NCBI GenBank assembly: GCA_035293565.1
Contig: DATGMP010000133.1
Location: 1-39,246, forward strand
DNA: 39,246 nt
Source: DATGMP01 sp035293565
Lineage (GTDB): Bacteria; Pseudomonadota; Alphaproteobacteria; BOG-932; Roseiterribacteraceae
Reading direction: 5' to 3'
The position numbers and the translations under genes were made by a program. The notes under the pieces are model-generated. The model was not told the DNA's origin, did no database searches, and worked only from the letters and a program-made list of their open reading frames with translations. Shown one piece after another: positions 24,536 through 32,973 of this stretch (positions within the stretch are counted from its first letter, which is position 1; every line of letters starts with the position of its first letter).

Positions 24536-25447
24536 ATGAAAAAGATCGTCAAACGGACCCTGCTTGGAATTCTTGCCGTTGTCGGCCTGCTGGTGATCGT
24601 CGCCGCGGTGTTCATCGGGCCGTCGATCTATCGCGCCACGGTCGGCCTCCACCGCTATGAGACAGAGGCGCCCACGCTCCCGGACGGGCTCAAGGACACG
24701 GCGATCCTCATCTTCTCGAAGACCAACGGCTTCCGCCATGAGGAGGCGATACCGGCGGCGAACGCGGCTTTTGCAAAGATCGCCGAACGCCGTGGCTGGT
24801 CGGTTTTCGCGACGGAGAACGCCGCCGTGTTCAATCCCGAACAGCTCAAGCGGTTCAAGGCCGTGGTCTGGAACAATGCCAGCGGCGACGTGCTGACCGA
24901 GGCGCAGCGTGAGGCTTTCAAATCCTACCTGGAATCAGGCGGTGGGTATGTCGGCATCCATGCCGCGGGCGACAACTCCCATCATGCCTGGGCGTGGTAC
25001 ACCGACACGCTGATCGGCGCGCATTTCATCGGCCACACTTTGAACCCGCAATTCCCGCAGGCCACGGTGCGTATCGAGGATCATGCGAACCCGGCGACGC
25101 AGGGCCTCGGCGACAGCTGGACCCGGAACGACGAATGGTATTCATTCGACGCCAGTCCGCGCGCCAAGGGCTATCATGTTCTGGCTACGCTGGACGAAGC
25201 TACCTACAAGCCCGTGATGCGCTTTCCCGTGATTGGCGCTAGGGATATCCATATGGGCGACCACCCGATCGTCTGGCTGCATTGCGTCGGCAGCGGGCGG
25301 GCCTTCTATTCGGCAATGGGGCATCAGGCGAGCGCCTACGCCGAACCCGAATATCTTCATCTGCTCGAGGGCGCCATGGCCTGGGCGGCAGGGTTGGAGG
25401 GGACGACATGCGTCGATGGACACGAAGTTGCCAGGCAGGCGCAGTGA
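24536..25447 (+). CDS. ThuA-like domain protein, membrane-anchored
   Basis: 303 residues. One N-terminal transmembrane segment (LLGILAVVGLLVIVAAVFI) would place the rest in the periplasm. The ThuA domain (class-I glutamine-amidotransferase-like fold) follows: LIFSKTNGFRHEEAI, the hallmark GGGYVGIHAAGDNSHHAW, then GAHFIGH and a late GRAFYSAMGH. ThuA of Agrobacterium and Sinorhizobium works with the oxidoreductase ThuB in trehalose catabolism through 3-keto sugars; that link to the Gfo/Idh/MocA gene here is inference. The gene lies between MFS and the SnoaL-like gene, and its stop overlaps the next start by ATGA-like coupling (GTGA, 25444-25447). Confidence 0.85.
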   Translation: MKKIVKRTLLGILAVVGLLVIVAAVFIGPSIYRATVGLHRYETEAPTLPDGLKDTAILIFSKTNGFRHEEAIPAANAAFAKIAERRGWSVFATENAAVFNPEQLKRFKAVVWNNASGDVLTEAQREAFKSYLESGGGYVGIHAAGDNSHHAWAWYTDTLIGAHFIGHTLNPQFPQATVRIEDHANPATQGLGDSWTRNDEWYSFDASPRAKGYHVLATLDEATYKPVMRFPVIGARDIHMGDHPIVWLHCVGSGRAFYSAMGHQASAYAEPEYLHLLEGAMAWAAGLEGTTCVDGHEVARQAQ

Positions 25448-25872
25448 GGTATCTTCTGGGACTGGCGCTCGCGGCTGCGCTGCTGGCGGGAAAGGCTGCG
25501 GCGGGCGAAGGGGCCAAACTCTCGCCCGAAGGCATCAGGAAGACGATGGAGGCCTATATCGCCGCCTTCAATACCGGCGATGCTGGGGCTGTGACGGCGC
25601 TCTATGAGGACGGTGCGACGGTCGAGGATCCCGCCGGATCGGCTCCGCACAAAGGCAGCCAGGAAATCGGGCAGTTCTATGACAAGGTTTGTGCCCACGG
25701 CGCCAAGCTGGAGCCGGTCTCGATCAACCCCGCGCCTGACGGCAGCGGCGCAATGTTCTTCCAGATCAGGATGAAGGCGGCGACCATCAGTATCATCGAC
25801 ATAATGACCTTCGACGCCACCGGTAAAATCACCAGCATGAAAGCCTACTCGGCGATCACACCCGCGCCCTGA
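25444..25872 (+). CDS. SnoaL / ketosteroid-isomerase-like (NTF2 fold) secreted protein
   Basis: A 142-residue protein with a signal peptide (YLLGLALAAALLAGKAAAG) followed by one NTF2-like cone-fold domain: MEAYIAAFNTGDAGAVTALYEDGATVEDPAGS, then HKGSQEIGQFYDKV. The aspartate-containing VEDPAGS segment is reminiscent of steroid delta-isomerases, but similarity is loose and the reaction is unknown. GTG 25444 overlaps the ThuA stop; a longer frame upstream only shadows ThuA. It is the last gene of the MFS operon and precedes operator site 3. It may isomerise or eliminate a sugar intermediate in the periplasm; this is a guess. Confidence 0.75.
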   Translation: MRYLLGLALAAALLAGKAAAGEGAKLSPEGIRKTMEAYIAAFNTGDAGAVTALYEDGATVEDPAGSAPHKGSQEIGQFYDKVCAHGAKLEPVSINPAPDGSGAMFFQIRMKAATISIIDIMTFDATGKITSMKAYSAITPAP

Positions 25873-25918
25873 AGGTGCTGCCCCGCCGAGGCCATGCTCC
25901 AGGAAGACGTTCATGGTA

Positions 25919-25932
25919 TGCAATCGATTGCA
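25919..25932. promoter_or_regulatory. LacI-family operator, site 3 (before cytochrome/PQQ operon)
   Basis: TGCAATCGATTGCA is a perfect 14-bp palindrome identical to the core of site 1. It ends 75 nt before the cytochrome c start. Confidence 0.75.
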
Positions 25933-26007
25933 CATCTTTTGAGATCGTTGTAGGGAAGTGAAGGCCGCTCAAGGAGCGATCGGCCGAATGGGACCTTCGG
26001 GGAAGCT

Positions 26008-26826
26008 ATGAAGCGACTTTGCGCGATTTCGATGATGGCGGCCTTGGCCATTTGGGCGGGGCATGCGCCGCCGGCCGCCGCCCAGCTGAGGCAGCATTGG
26101 ACGATCGACAAGGCCGCGGCTGAGCGCGGGCATCAGGACTTCGTGTCCAATTGCGCCTTTTGCCATGGATCGGATGCGCGCGGCAGCGAACGGGCCCCCG
26201 ACCTGCTGCGCTCGGAGCTGGTCAATCGGGACGATGACGGCGAGCTGATCGGACAGGTCGTGACCAAGGGCCGGACCGAGAAGGGCATGCCAAGCTTCCC
26301 CAATCTGGCGGACCAGGTAAAGGACATCGCCAGCTTCCTGCACGACAATATTCAGGCCGCCGGGAACCGGTTCGGCTACAAGGTTCTCAACGTCGTCACC
26401 GGCGACGCGAAACGGGGCGAAGCTTATTTCAACGGCGCCGGCGGATGCGGGCAGTGCCACTCCGTCACCGGCGACCTGGCGGGCGTTGGCGCCAAGTACA
26501 AGCCCGACGAGCTGCAGGCCCTGATGATTTATCCGGGGCCGAATGCGCTGAGCCTGATGGGCATCAACCTCCGCCATGTCGACAAGCCCCCGGTCCATGT
26601 CACCGCGGTGCTCAAGTCAGGCGAAATGATTTCGGGCACCGCGGTCCATGTCGGCGAATACGACATCTCCCTGCACGACGAGAGCGGAACCTATCGCTCC
26701 TTCCCCCGCGACGCCGCGGCCAAGCTCGACATTCAGGACCCGCTGGCGGCGCACGAGCGGCTGCAAAGCAAGCTCAGCGATCGCGAAATCCATGATTTGT
26801 TGGCCTACCTGGCAGGTTTGAAATGA
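26008..26826 (+). CDS. Periplasmic diheme cytochrome c
   Basis: 272 residues with a signal peptide (MMAALAIWAGHAPPAAA) and two heme-attachment sites: CAFCH near residue 51 and CGQCH near residue 149. The first half is a class I cytochrome with distal methionine probably in KGMPSFPNL. The second heme domain is followed by a small beta-rich C-terminal part (LKSGEMISGTAVHVGEYDISL). Such proteins take electrons from quinoproteins and pass them toward the terminal oxidases. Its stop overlaps the PQQ dehydrogenase start (ATGA, 26823-26826), which supports a dedicated redox pair. GGGGAAG stands just before ATG 26008. Confidence 0.9.
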   Translation: MKRLCAISMMAALAIWAGHAPPAAAQLRQHWTIDKAAAERGHQDFVSNCAFCHGSDARGSERAPDLLRSELVNRDDDGELIGQVVTKGRTEKGMPSFPNLADQVKDIASFLHDNIQAAGNRFGYKVLNVVTGDAKRGEAYFNGAGGCGQCHSVTGDLAGVGAKYKPDELQALMIYPGPNALSLMGINLRHVDKPPVHVTAVLKSGEMISGTAVHVGEYDISLHDESGTYRSFPRDAAAKLDIQDPLAAHERLQSKLSDREIHDLLAYLAGLK

Positions 26827-28427
26827 GACTGTTCGGTACTTTCTGCGTCCTGTCGGCGGCGGTTCTGGCCGGCGGTGCCGCGCATTGCGACGAGGTCGCC
26901 GGCATGGCGCGGCTTGGCACCGACTGGCCCACCTATCACGGAGATTACACCGGCCAGCGCCACAGCCCGCTGGCCCAGATCGACCAACGCACGGTGGGTT
27001 CGCTGGCGCTGTCCTGGGTCTTCCATGCCGACGTCCCCGGCATACCCGGCATACCGATCAAGCCGGTGAACGGCTCGACCCCGATCGAGAAGGACGGCGT
27101 GATCTATTTCAGTATGCCCAACCATGTCTGGGCGGTCGATGCCCGCACCGGCCGCCAGGTCTGGCATTACGTCACCAAATCGGGGGCCACGATCGGTAAT
27201 CGCGGCGTCGCCATCCTGGGCAAGACCATCTATTTCGAGACGCCGGACAACCATCTGGTGGCGATCGACGCCAATACAGGCCAGGAGCGCTGGCGGGTGG
27301 AGATCGCCGATTCGAAGCTCGGCTATTTTTCCTCCGCCGCGCCGGTCCTGGCGGGTGGGCATCTGATCGTCGCGGCGGGCGGCGATTCCCTCGACCTGCC
27401 GGGCTACCTCCAGGCGCTGGACCCCGAGACGGGCAAGGTCCAATGGCGCTGGCGCACGACGCCGGAGCCAGGGCAGCCTGGCTCGGAAACCTGGCCCAGC
27501 AAGGATGCCATGGATCACGGCGGCGGCATGCCCTGGTTGCCCGGGACCTATGACCCGAAGCTGAACCTGATCTATTGGGGCACCGGCAACCCCAACCCGG
27601 TTCATGCCGGGCAGAGCCGCAAGGGCGACGACCTGTGGACCTGCTCGATCGTCGCAATCAATGCCGATACGGGCAAACTGGTCTGGTATTATCAGGTCTC
27701 GCCCCACGACACGCACGACTGGGACGCAGTGCAGACACCCGTCCTGTTCGACGGCGAATTCGGCGGCAAGCAGCGCCACTTGCTGATGCAAGCGAGCCGC
27801 AACGGCTATTTCTTCCTGCTGGACCGCGCTACGGGCGAGCATCTGCTGACCGCGGCCTATTCCGACGTCAACTGGGCCAAGGGGCTGAACAAGCAGGGGC
27901 AGCCGATCCCTGATCCCGCCAAGGAACCCAAGCCGGACGGCACGCTGGTGGTGCCGAGCTCAGGTGGGGCGACCAACTGGCCGCCGCCCAGCTTCGATCC
28001 CGATACCGGCCTGCTCTTCGTCAAGACGACGCTGAGCTACAGCCTCTATTACTTGACCGACACCAGCGAGAAGCCCGCCGGCTTCGGCGGCAAGGACGAT
28101 CCGCTGGAGTCGAAGCAGGCCGTAACTGCGCTCGACTATCGGACCGGCAAGGCGCGCTGGGTTCACGATTTCGTCCTCGGCACCGAAAGATCGGGCATTC
28201 TCAGCACCGCCGGAAAGCTCCTGTTCACCGGCACTACGGAGGACGACGTCGTCGCGCTCGACACGGCGACGGGCAAATCGCTTTGGCATTCCCATCTCGG
28301 CGCGACGGTCGGCGGCGCCCCGATCACCTATGAGTTGGACGGCCGGCAGTATCTGGTCGTGAGCGCCGGCACCGACCTCTACGGCTTCGCGCTGCCGTCG
28401 TCGGCGGGCGAGCCCAAGGTCAATTGA
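26823..28427 (+). CDS. PQQ-dependent dehydrogenase (soluble quinoprotein type)
   Basis: A 534-residue periplasmic eight-bladed propeller with repeated W-motifs of the form AxDxxTGxxxW: AVDARTGRQVWHY, AIDANTGQERWRV, ALDPETGKVQWRW, AINADTGKLVWYY, ALDTATGKSLWHS. A signal peptide covers the first ~20 residues. YWGTGNPNP, PHDTHDWDAVQTP (probable catalytic base region) and SSGGATNWPPPSFDPDTG are typical of quinoprotein alcohol or sugar dehydrogenases. The usual vicinal cysteine pair next to PQQ (GCC before NRG) is absent: here it reads GATIGNRG. The substrate is probably a sugar or polyol made by the sulfatases (inference). Confidence 0.88.
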   Translation: MRLFGTFCVLSAAVLAGGAAHCDEVAGMARLGTDWPTYHGDYTGQRHSPLAQIDQRTVGSLALSWVFHADVPGIPGIPIKPVNGSTPIEKDGVIYFSMPNHVWAVDARTGRQVWHYVTKSGATIGNRGVAILGKTIYFETPDNHLVAIDANTGQERWRVEIADSKLGYFSSAAPVLAGGHLIVAAGGDSLDLPGYLQALDPETGKVQWRWRTTPEPGQPGSETWPSKDAMDHGGGMPWLPGTYDPKLNLIYWGTGNPNPVHAGQSRKGDDLWTCSIVAINADTGKLVWYYQVSPHDTHDWDAVQTPVLFDGEFGGKQRHLLMQASRNGYFFLLDRATGEHLLTAAYSDVNWAKGLNKQGQPIPDPAKEPKPDGTLVVPSSGGATNWPPPSFDPDTGLLFVKTTLSYSLYYLTDTSEKPAGFGGKDDPLESKQAVTALDYRTGKARWVHDFVLGTERSGILSTAGKLLFTGTTEDDVVALDTATGKSLWHSHLGATVGGAPITYELDGRQYLVVSAGTDLYGFALPSSAGEPKVN

Positions 28428-28471
28428 GCGGGGCGCAATGATGCACCAGCCAAATCGGCGGGACCACCCAA

Positions 28472-29338
28472 ATGATATCGAATTTGAATAGCCGAGGCCT
28501 TCTCATTGCGATAGTGGCGCTTGTCATGGCCTGCTTTGTCACTCCAGTAGCTTGGGGACAGGCCTGCCTATCGGTTCCCGCTCAACCGGCGAACCTGCCC
28601 GGCGCGCAATCCTACACGTATAAGAACGCGTCCGGCCGGGACTTGCGCATCCATGTTTTTGGCGCGCAGGTCCAGGGTAGCCACCCGGCGATCCTGTTCT
28701 TTTTCGGCGGTGGCTGGCAGCGCGGTACGCTGGCGCAGTTCACCGATCAGGCCGCTGTGGCGGCCGGGAAAGGCTATGTCGCCGCTCTTGCAGACTATCG
28801 GGTGCTTTGCCGAGACGGAACCTCGCCCGTGGATGCCCTGGCGGATGCCGAGGCGGCGTATGCCTGGCTGCGACAGCAGGCTCCTCGTCTCGGCATCGAT
28901 CCGAAGCGGATCGTGCTCTCGGGAGGATCGGCCGGCGGCCATTTGGCGGCCGCGACGGCATTGCTCGCGCCGCAAGGCGAAGTACCCGCGGCGCTCGTTC
29001 TATTCAATCCGGCGCTCGACCTCGGCGCCCTGGGCGACTTGGTGAAATTGGCGCCGGCACAGGTCGCGGCAATCTCGCCGAGCGCGCTCCCGATCGGCAA
29101 CCTGCCGCCGACGGTGATTTTCCACGGCGTCGCCGACAAGCTGGTGCCCATCGCGACGATCCGGGCGTTTTGCGCCCGCGCGACGGCAGCCGGCCGGCAA
29201 TGTGAACTGCACGAATATGAAGGTCAGGGCCACGGCTTCTTCAATTCCAGAGGCGTCGAGCCGGCGCTGGGAACCTCATACTATGAGGATACGCTTTCCA
29301 GATCCTTCCGCTTTCTGGCCTCCCTTGGCATCGACTGA
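28472..29338 (+). CDS. Secreted alpha/beta-hydrolase (carbohydrate esterase-like)
   Basis: 288 residues with a signal peptide (LLIAIVALVMACFVTPVAWG). An esterase fold follows: oxyanion FFGGGW near 72, nucleophile elbow LSGGSAGGHLAA near 150, a probable acid aspartate in GVADKLVP near 215 and the catalytic histidine in GQGHGFF near 250. It could remove acetyl or other ester groups from the substrate of the neighbouring sulfatases. It lies 44 bases after the PQQ gene and 57 before sulfatase 2, so it is probably in the same operon. The Shine-Dalgarno is weak. Confidence 0.85.
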   Translation: MISNLNSRGLLIAIVALVMACFVTPVAWGQACLSVPAQPANLPGAQSYTYKNASGRDLRIHVFGAQVQGSHPAILFFFGGGWQRGTLAQFTDQAAVAAGKGYVAALADYRVLCRDGTSPVDALADAEAAYAWLRQQAPRLGIDPKRIVLSGGSAGGHLAAATALLAPQGEVPAALVLFNPALDLGALGDLVKLAPAQVAAISPSALPIGNLPPTVIFHGVADKLVPIATIRAFCARATAAGRQCELHEYEGQGHGFFNSRGVEPALGTSYYEDTLSRSFRFLASLGID

Positions 29339-29395
29339 CGCCACGCAAGATCGAACACCCCTGCCCGCAACTTTGACCGAGCTTCTGGGAGAGAC

Positions 29396-30775
29396 ATGTT
29401 GAAGCGCAGGACATTCACGACGGCCGTTCTCGGAGCGGCTTGCGCTGCGGCATTGCCCTTCGGGCGGGTGTTCGCGGCCGGAAAGCGGAAGCCGAATTTC
29501 GTGGTCATCCTATGCGACGACCTGGGTTACGGCGACGTGGGAATCTACGGTTCGAAGAACATCCCGACACCGGCTCTCGACAAGATGGCGCGGGAGGGGG
29601 TGCTGCTCACCAGCTATTACTCGGCGGCCAATATCTGCACGCCGTCGCGCGCTGGGTTGCTCACGGGGAGGTACGCCATACGGTCGGGCGTCGCCTACGA
29701 AGTCATCATGGCGCATGACGACCCCAGGGGATTGCCTGCGTCGGCCGTCACGATCGGCAACGTGCTGCAACCCGACTATGCGACCGGTCTTTTCGGCAAG
29801 TGGCATCTCGGCACTGAGGGCGATGCCTGGCCGCCGACAAAGCATGGCTTCGATACTTTCTTCGGCATTCCTTACAGCCACGATATGAAGCCGCTCGCCC
29901 TTTACGAGGCGGATGCCGCGACCGGCAAAGTCGACAAGTTCGATGTCGACTACCCGATGCTTCAGCAGCAGTTCTACGCGCACGCGGAGACATTCATCGA
30001 GGCCAACAAGGACCGCCCGTTCTTCGTCGAGCTGGCGCTTTCCGCACCCCACCTCCCGGAATATCCCCATCCGCCGTTCCTGGGAAAATCGGGCAGGGGA
30101 CCCTATGGCGACGTGGTGATGGAGATCGATTCCATCGTCGACCGGCTTCTCAAGAAGCTGAAGGAACTGGGGTTGGACCGCGACACGCTGGTCATCTTCA
30201 CCTCGGACAATGGCCCCTGGTACGAAGGTTCGACCGGCGGGCTTCGCGACCGCAAGGGTGGCGCGGCCTATGACGGCGGTTATCGCGTGCCGTTCATTGC
30301 ATGGCAGCCTGGTGTAGTACCGGCCGGCATGAAGAGCGATTCCATCGCGATGGGCATCGATATCCTGCCGACGCTGGTCCATTTGGCCGGCAAGGAACTG
30401 CCGGCGGGGCTCGAGCTGGACGGGCGGGATATCAGCGGCGTCCTGCTGCACGGCGCGCCGTCGCCACACGAAGAACTCGTTCTGTTCGACAGCCAGACGG
30501 TGGTCGGCATCCGGACGCAGAACTGGAAGTACGTGACGGCCGGTTACTATCGTGGCATTCGTATTCCTTATAAATACGCGGGGTACGATCAGCTTTTCGA
30601 CATGCGGCGCGATCCGACCGAGAGCTACAGCGTCGCCAAGGAACAGCCAGACGTCTTTTCCGACATGAAGCGCCGGCTGGACGAGGCGGTAAAAACATTC
30701 GGTCCACTCAAAGCGCCGCTTCCACCGTTCGTCGCGAAGCAGAAGGAACTTCTCTCGCACCTCGACCAGGACTGA
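29396..30775 (+). CDS. Sulfatase (arylsulfatase-A-like, formylglycine type), exported
   Basis: 459 residues. The N-terminus MLKRRTFTTAVLGAACAAAL looks like a Tat-type signal (RRxF then a hydrophobic stretch). Metal ligands are in ILCDDLGYGDVG, the modified cysteine in ANICTPSRAGLLTGRY, GKWHLG follows, and FTSDNGPWYEGSTGGLRDRKG carries the second metal and sulfate-binding residues. The C-terminal QLFDMRRDPTESYSV is also typical. Substrate unknown. GGGAGA precedes ATG 29396. It is the last gene of the cytochrome/PQQ/esterase operon and converges on the LacI gene. Confidence 0.9.
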   Translation: MLKRRTFTTAVLGAACAAALPFGRVFAAGKRKPNFVVILCDDLGYGDVGIYGSKNIPTPALDKMAREGVLLTSYYSAANICTPSRAGLLTGRYAIRSGVAYEVIMAHDDPRGLPASAVTIGNVLQPDYATGLFGKWHLGTEGDAWPPTKHGFDTFFGIPYSHDMKPLALYEADAATGKVDKFDVDYPMLQQQFYAHAETFIEANKDRPFFVELALSAPHLPEYPHPPFLGKSGRGPYGDVVMEIDSIVDRLLKKLKELGLDRDTLVIFTSDNGPWYEGSTGGLRDRKGGAAYDGGYRVPFIAWQPGVVPAGMKSDSIAMGIDILPTLVHLAGKELPAGLELDGRDISGVLLHGAPSPHEELVLFDSQTVVGIRTQNWKYVTAGYYRGIRIPYKYAGYDQLFDMRRDPTESYSVAKEQPDVFSDMKRRLDEAVKTFGPLKAPLPPFVAKQKELLSHLDQD

Positions 30776-30793
30776 CCGACCGCTTCTGGAACC

Positions 30794-30814
30794 GCGGCCC
30801 TCCTTCGCGGCCGC
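30794..30814. terminator. Hairpin between convergent sulfatase 2 and LacI genes
   Basis: GCGGCC and GGCCGC can pair around a nine-base loop in the 38-base gap between two convergent genes. There is no T-run, so it is only a plausible bidirectional stop. Confidence 0.4.
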
Positions 30815-31845
30815 TACCCCGCCTTCGCCGTTGATGCGCGCGGTTCCAGGTGCGTGGGCAGCAAGATGCGGCGGTTCTCGACTGGTTGACCCGCCATGAT
30901 CCTGAGCAGGAGCGTCATCGCCGTTCGCCCGATCTCGCCGCCTGGCTGCGACACGGTCGTCAGCGGCGGGTCGACGAAGGCGGCGAAGCGGATGTCATCG
31001 AACCCCATGATGGAAAGATCCTGCGGAACACCGAGGCCATGATCGCGGGCGGCTCGGATGGCGCCGATCGCCATCTCGTCGTTCGATGCGAAAATCGCAG
31101 TCGGCCGTTGCGGCAGATCCAAAAGCTGCGTCGCCGCCCTCACGCCCGAGGCGATCGAAAAATTGCCCTGAGCCACGAGCCGGTCTTCAAACAAAAGTCC
31201 GGCATCCAGCAGCGCGTCGCGATAGCCGTGCAGACGGTCGCGGCTCAGCACATTCCAGAGCGGTCCCGTTATGAAACCGATGCGTTTGTGCCGAAGTTGG
31301 ATCAAATGCTCCGTTGCTTTTCTGGCGGCGTCGATATTGTCGATCTGCACAGTCGGGAGGTCGACGTTGGTGACATACTCGCAGGCGACGACGATGGGTG
31401 GGATCTTGCCTTGCGCATGGCCCTGCGGCAGCAGCCCCGCGGGTACGCGACCATTCAGCAGAATCATGCCGTCTGTACGCCGAGCGGCGAGAAGGCTGCC
31501 GTAGGCCGTCTCCTGCCCGGGAAGGTTCTCGGTGTCGGCCAGCAGGACGGAGTAGTTGTTCTCGCGAGCGACCTGCTCGATCCCGCGCACGATCTCGTTG
31601 AAGAATGGGTTGGTGACGTCCGGGATCAGGATCGTGACGAGTCGCGTCTCCTGCTTGCGCAGGTTGCGTGCCGAGATATTCGGCGCATAGCCGCAGGCGG
31701 CCACGGCATCCATGACGCGCCGCTTGGTTTCCTCCGCTACGGCCTCCGGCTTTTCAAGCGCCCTCGAGACTGTCGCGGTCGATACCCCGGCCAGCCGCGC
31801 CACATCGCGAAGGGTGACGGTGCTCGTCTTACTTTCGACCGAGAT
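30814..31845 (-). CDS. LacI-family transcriptional regulator, probable ATC start
   Basis: A DNA-binding regulator with a periplasmic-binding-protein-like sensor domain. The helix-turn-helix reads TVTLRDVARLAGVSTATVSRAL, followed by hinge GYAPNISARNLR and the core (TILIPDVTNPFFNEI, IGFITGP, AIFASNDEMAIGAI, GFDDIRFAAFVDPPLTTV). No ATG, GTG or TTG lies between the preceding in-frame TGA (31861-31863) and GTG 31803, but GTG 31803 would cut off the first helix. An ATC codon at 31843-31845 sits 7 bases after a GGAG and would give a normal N-terminus (343 residues). It is the third gene of a minus-strand operon with the TIM-barrel and oxidoreductase genes. It probably binds the CAATCGATTG operators. 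Confidence 0.85.
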   Translation of the reverse strand: MSVESKTSTVTLRDVARLAGVSTATVSRALEKPEAVAEETKRRVMDAVAACGYAPNISARNLRKQETRLVTILIPDVTNPFFNEIVRGIEQVARENNYSVLLADTENLPGQETAYGSLLAARRTDGMILLNGRVPAGLLPQGHAQGKIPPIVVACEYVTNVDLPTVQIDNIDAARKATEHLIQLRHKRIGFITGPLWNVLSRDRLHGYRDALLDAGLLFEDRLVAQGNFSIASGVRAATQLLDLPQRPTAIFASNDEMAIGAIRAARDHGLGVPQDLSIMGFDDIRFAAFVDPPLTTVSQPGGEIGRTAMTLLLRIMAGQPVENRRILLPTHLEPRASTAKAG

Positions 31846-31860
31846 GTGCTGTCTCCACGA

Positions 31861-32928
31861 TCACTGATCTTCGCCGTTGAGCCCCAAATCGCGCCTGAGG
31901 GCGGTTTCGTCGGCGCCGCCTCCCGCGAAGTCGTCGAAGGCGATTTTGGTCACAGGTATAATATGTTCGCGGATAAAGCGAGCGCCTTCCCTGGCGCCGA
32001 CTTCGCGGTCCTTGAGCGCGCATTCCCACTCGAGCACGGCCCAGCCCGGAAACTCGTGTTGGGCTAGCTTGGAAAAGATCGCTTTGAAGTCGATCTGTCC
32101 GTCGCCCAGCGAGCGGAATCGACCCGGCCGATCGACCCAGTCGAGATACCCGCCATAGACGCCGGAACGTCCGTTCGGCCGGAATTCGGCATCCTTGACG
32201 TGGAACATCCGAATGCGATCGTGATAGCGGTCGATGAACGCCAAATAGTCCATCTGCTGAAGCAGCAGATGGCTCGGGTCGTACAACATGCAGGCCCGCG
32301 GGTGTTCGTCGACGGCATCGAGGAACCGTTCGAAGCTCGCGCCGTCGTGCAGGTCTTCGCCGGGGTGAATCTCGAAGCAGAGGTCGACGCCCTCGTCTTC
32401 GCAGACATCGAGGATCGGGCGCCAGCGGCGGGCAAGTTCGGAAAAGCCGATATCGACCAGCTCCGGCGCCCGTTGCGGCCATGGGTAGAGGAACGGCCAG
32501 AGCAGCGATCCCGAGAAGGTCGCCATGGCGGTCAGCCCCAACCGGCGGCTCGCCTTTGCCGTCAGCCGAACCTGTTCGGCGGCCCACTCCTGGCGCGCCG
32601 CGGGCCGGTTGCGGACAGATTCCGGGGCAAATCCGTCGAACACCCGGTCGTAGGCCGGATGGACCGCGACAAGCTGGCCCTGCAGGTGGCTCGACAGCTC
32701 GCTGACGACGAGGCCGTGACGGTCCAAAAGACCCGCCACGTCATCGCAATAGGCTTGGCTGCCGGCGGCGGTCTCCAGGTCGAACAGACGCCGGTCGCCC
32801 GTCGGGATCTGGACGGCGGTGAAGCCGAGACCGGAAGCCCACTCCGCCAGATGCTCCAGCGTATCGAAGGGCGGTTCGTCGTCTGCGAACTGCGCCAGAA
32901 ACAGGCCGGGGCCTTTAAGCGTTCTCAC
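31861..32928 (-). CDS. Sugar phosphate isomerase/epimerase-like TIM barrel
   Basis: A 355-residue protein of the xylose-isomerase-like / AP-endonuclease-2 TIM-barrel family. The metal-binding set is visible: glutamate in CFEIHPGED, aspartate and histidine in MLYDPSHLLLQ, histidine in MFHVKDAEF and glutamate in AVLEWECAL. No signal peptide. The start is GTG 32928, with GAGAGGG a few bases upstream. It is 45 bases after the oxidoreductase gene and its stop lies in the LacI reading frame. Relatives act as keto-sugar epimerases, isomerases or lyases; the exact reaction is open. Together with Gfo/Idh/MocA and ThuA genes it fits a keto-glycoside route. Confidence 0.85.
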   Translation of the reverse strand: MRTLKGPGLFLAQFADDEPPFDTLEHLAEWASGLGFTAVQIPTGDRRLFDLETAAGSQAYCDDVAGLLDRHGLVVSELSSHLQGQLVAVHPAYDRVFDGFAPESVRNRPAARQEWAAEQVRLTAKASRRLGLTAMATFSGSLLWPFLYPWPQRAPELVDIGFSELARRWRPILDVCEDEGVDLCFEIHPGEDLHDGASFERFLDAVDEHPRACMLYDPSHLLLQQMDYLAFIDRYHDRIRMFHVKDAEFRPNGRSGVYGGYLDWVDRPGRFRSLGDGQIDFKAIFSKLAQHEFPGWAVLEWECALKDREVGAREGARFIREHIIPVTKIAFDDFAGGGADETALRRDLGLNGEDQ

Positions 32929-32973
32929 CGATCCCTCTCACATATTTTTTGACGACGCGCATCGCAGTTTTAT

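Noticed and set aside
29510..30760. A 416-codon minus-strand frame opposite sulfatase 2
   Set aside because: Antisense shadow with no homology; the sulfatase motifs are on the plus strand.
31801..31803. GTG as the start of the LacI regulator
   Set aside because: It would delete the first part of the helix-turn-helix and has no Shine-Dalgarno; the ATC with GGAG upstream fits better.
30850..32067. A 405-codon plus-strand frame across the LacI and TIM-barrel genes
   Set aside because: It spans two real minus-strand genes and shows no domain.
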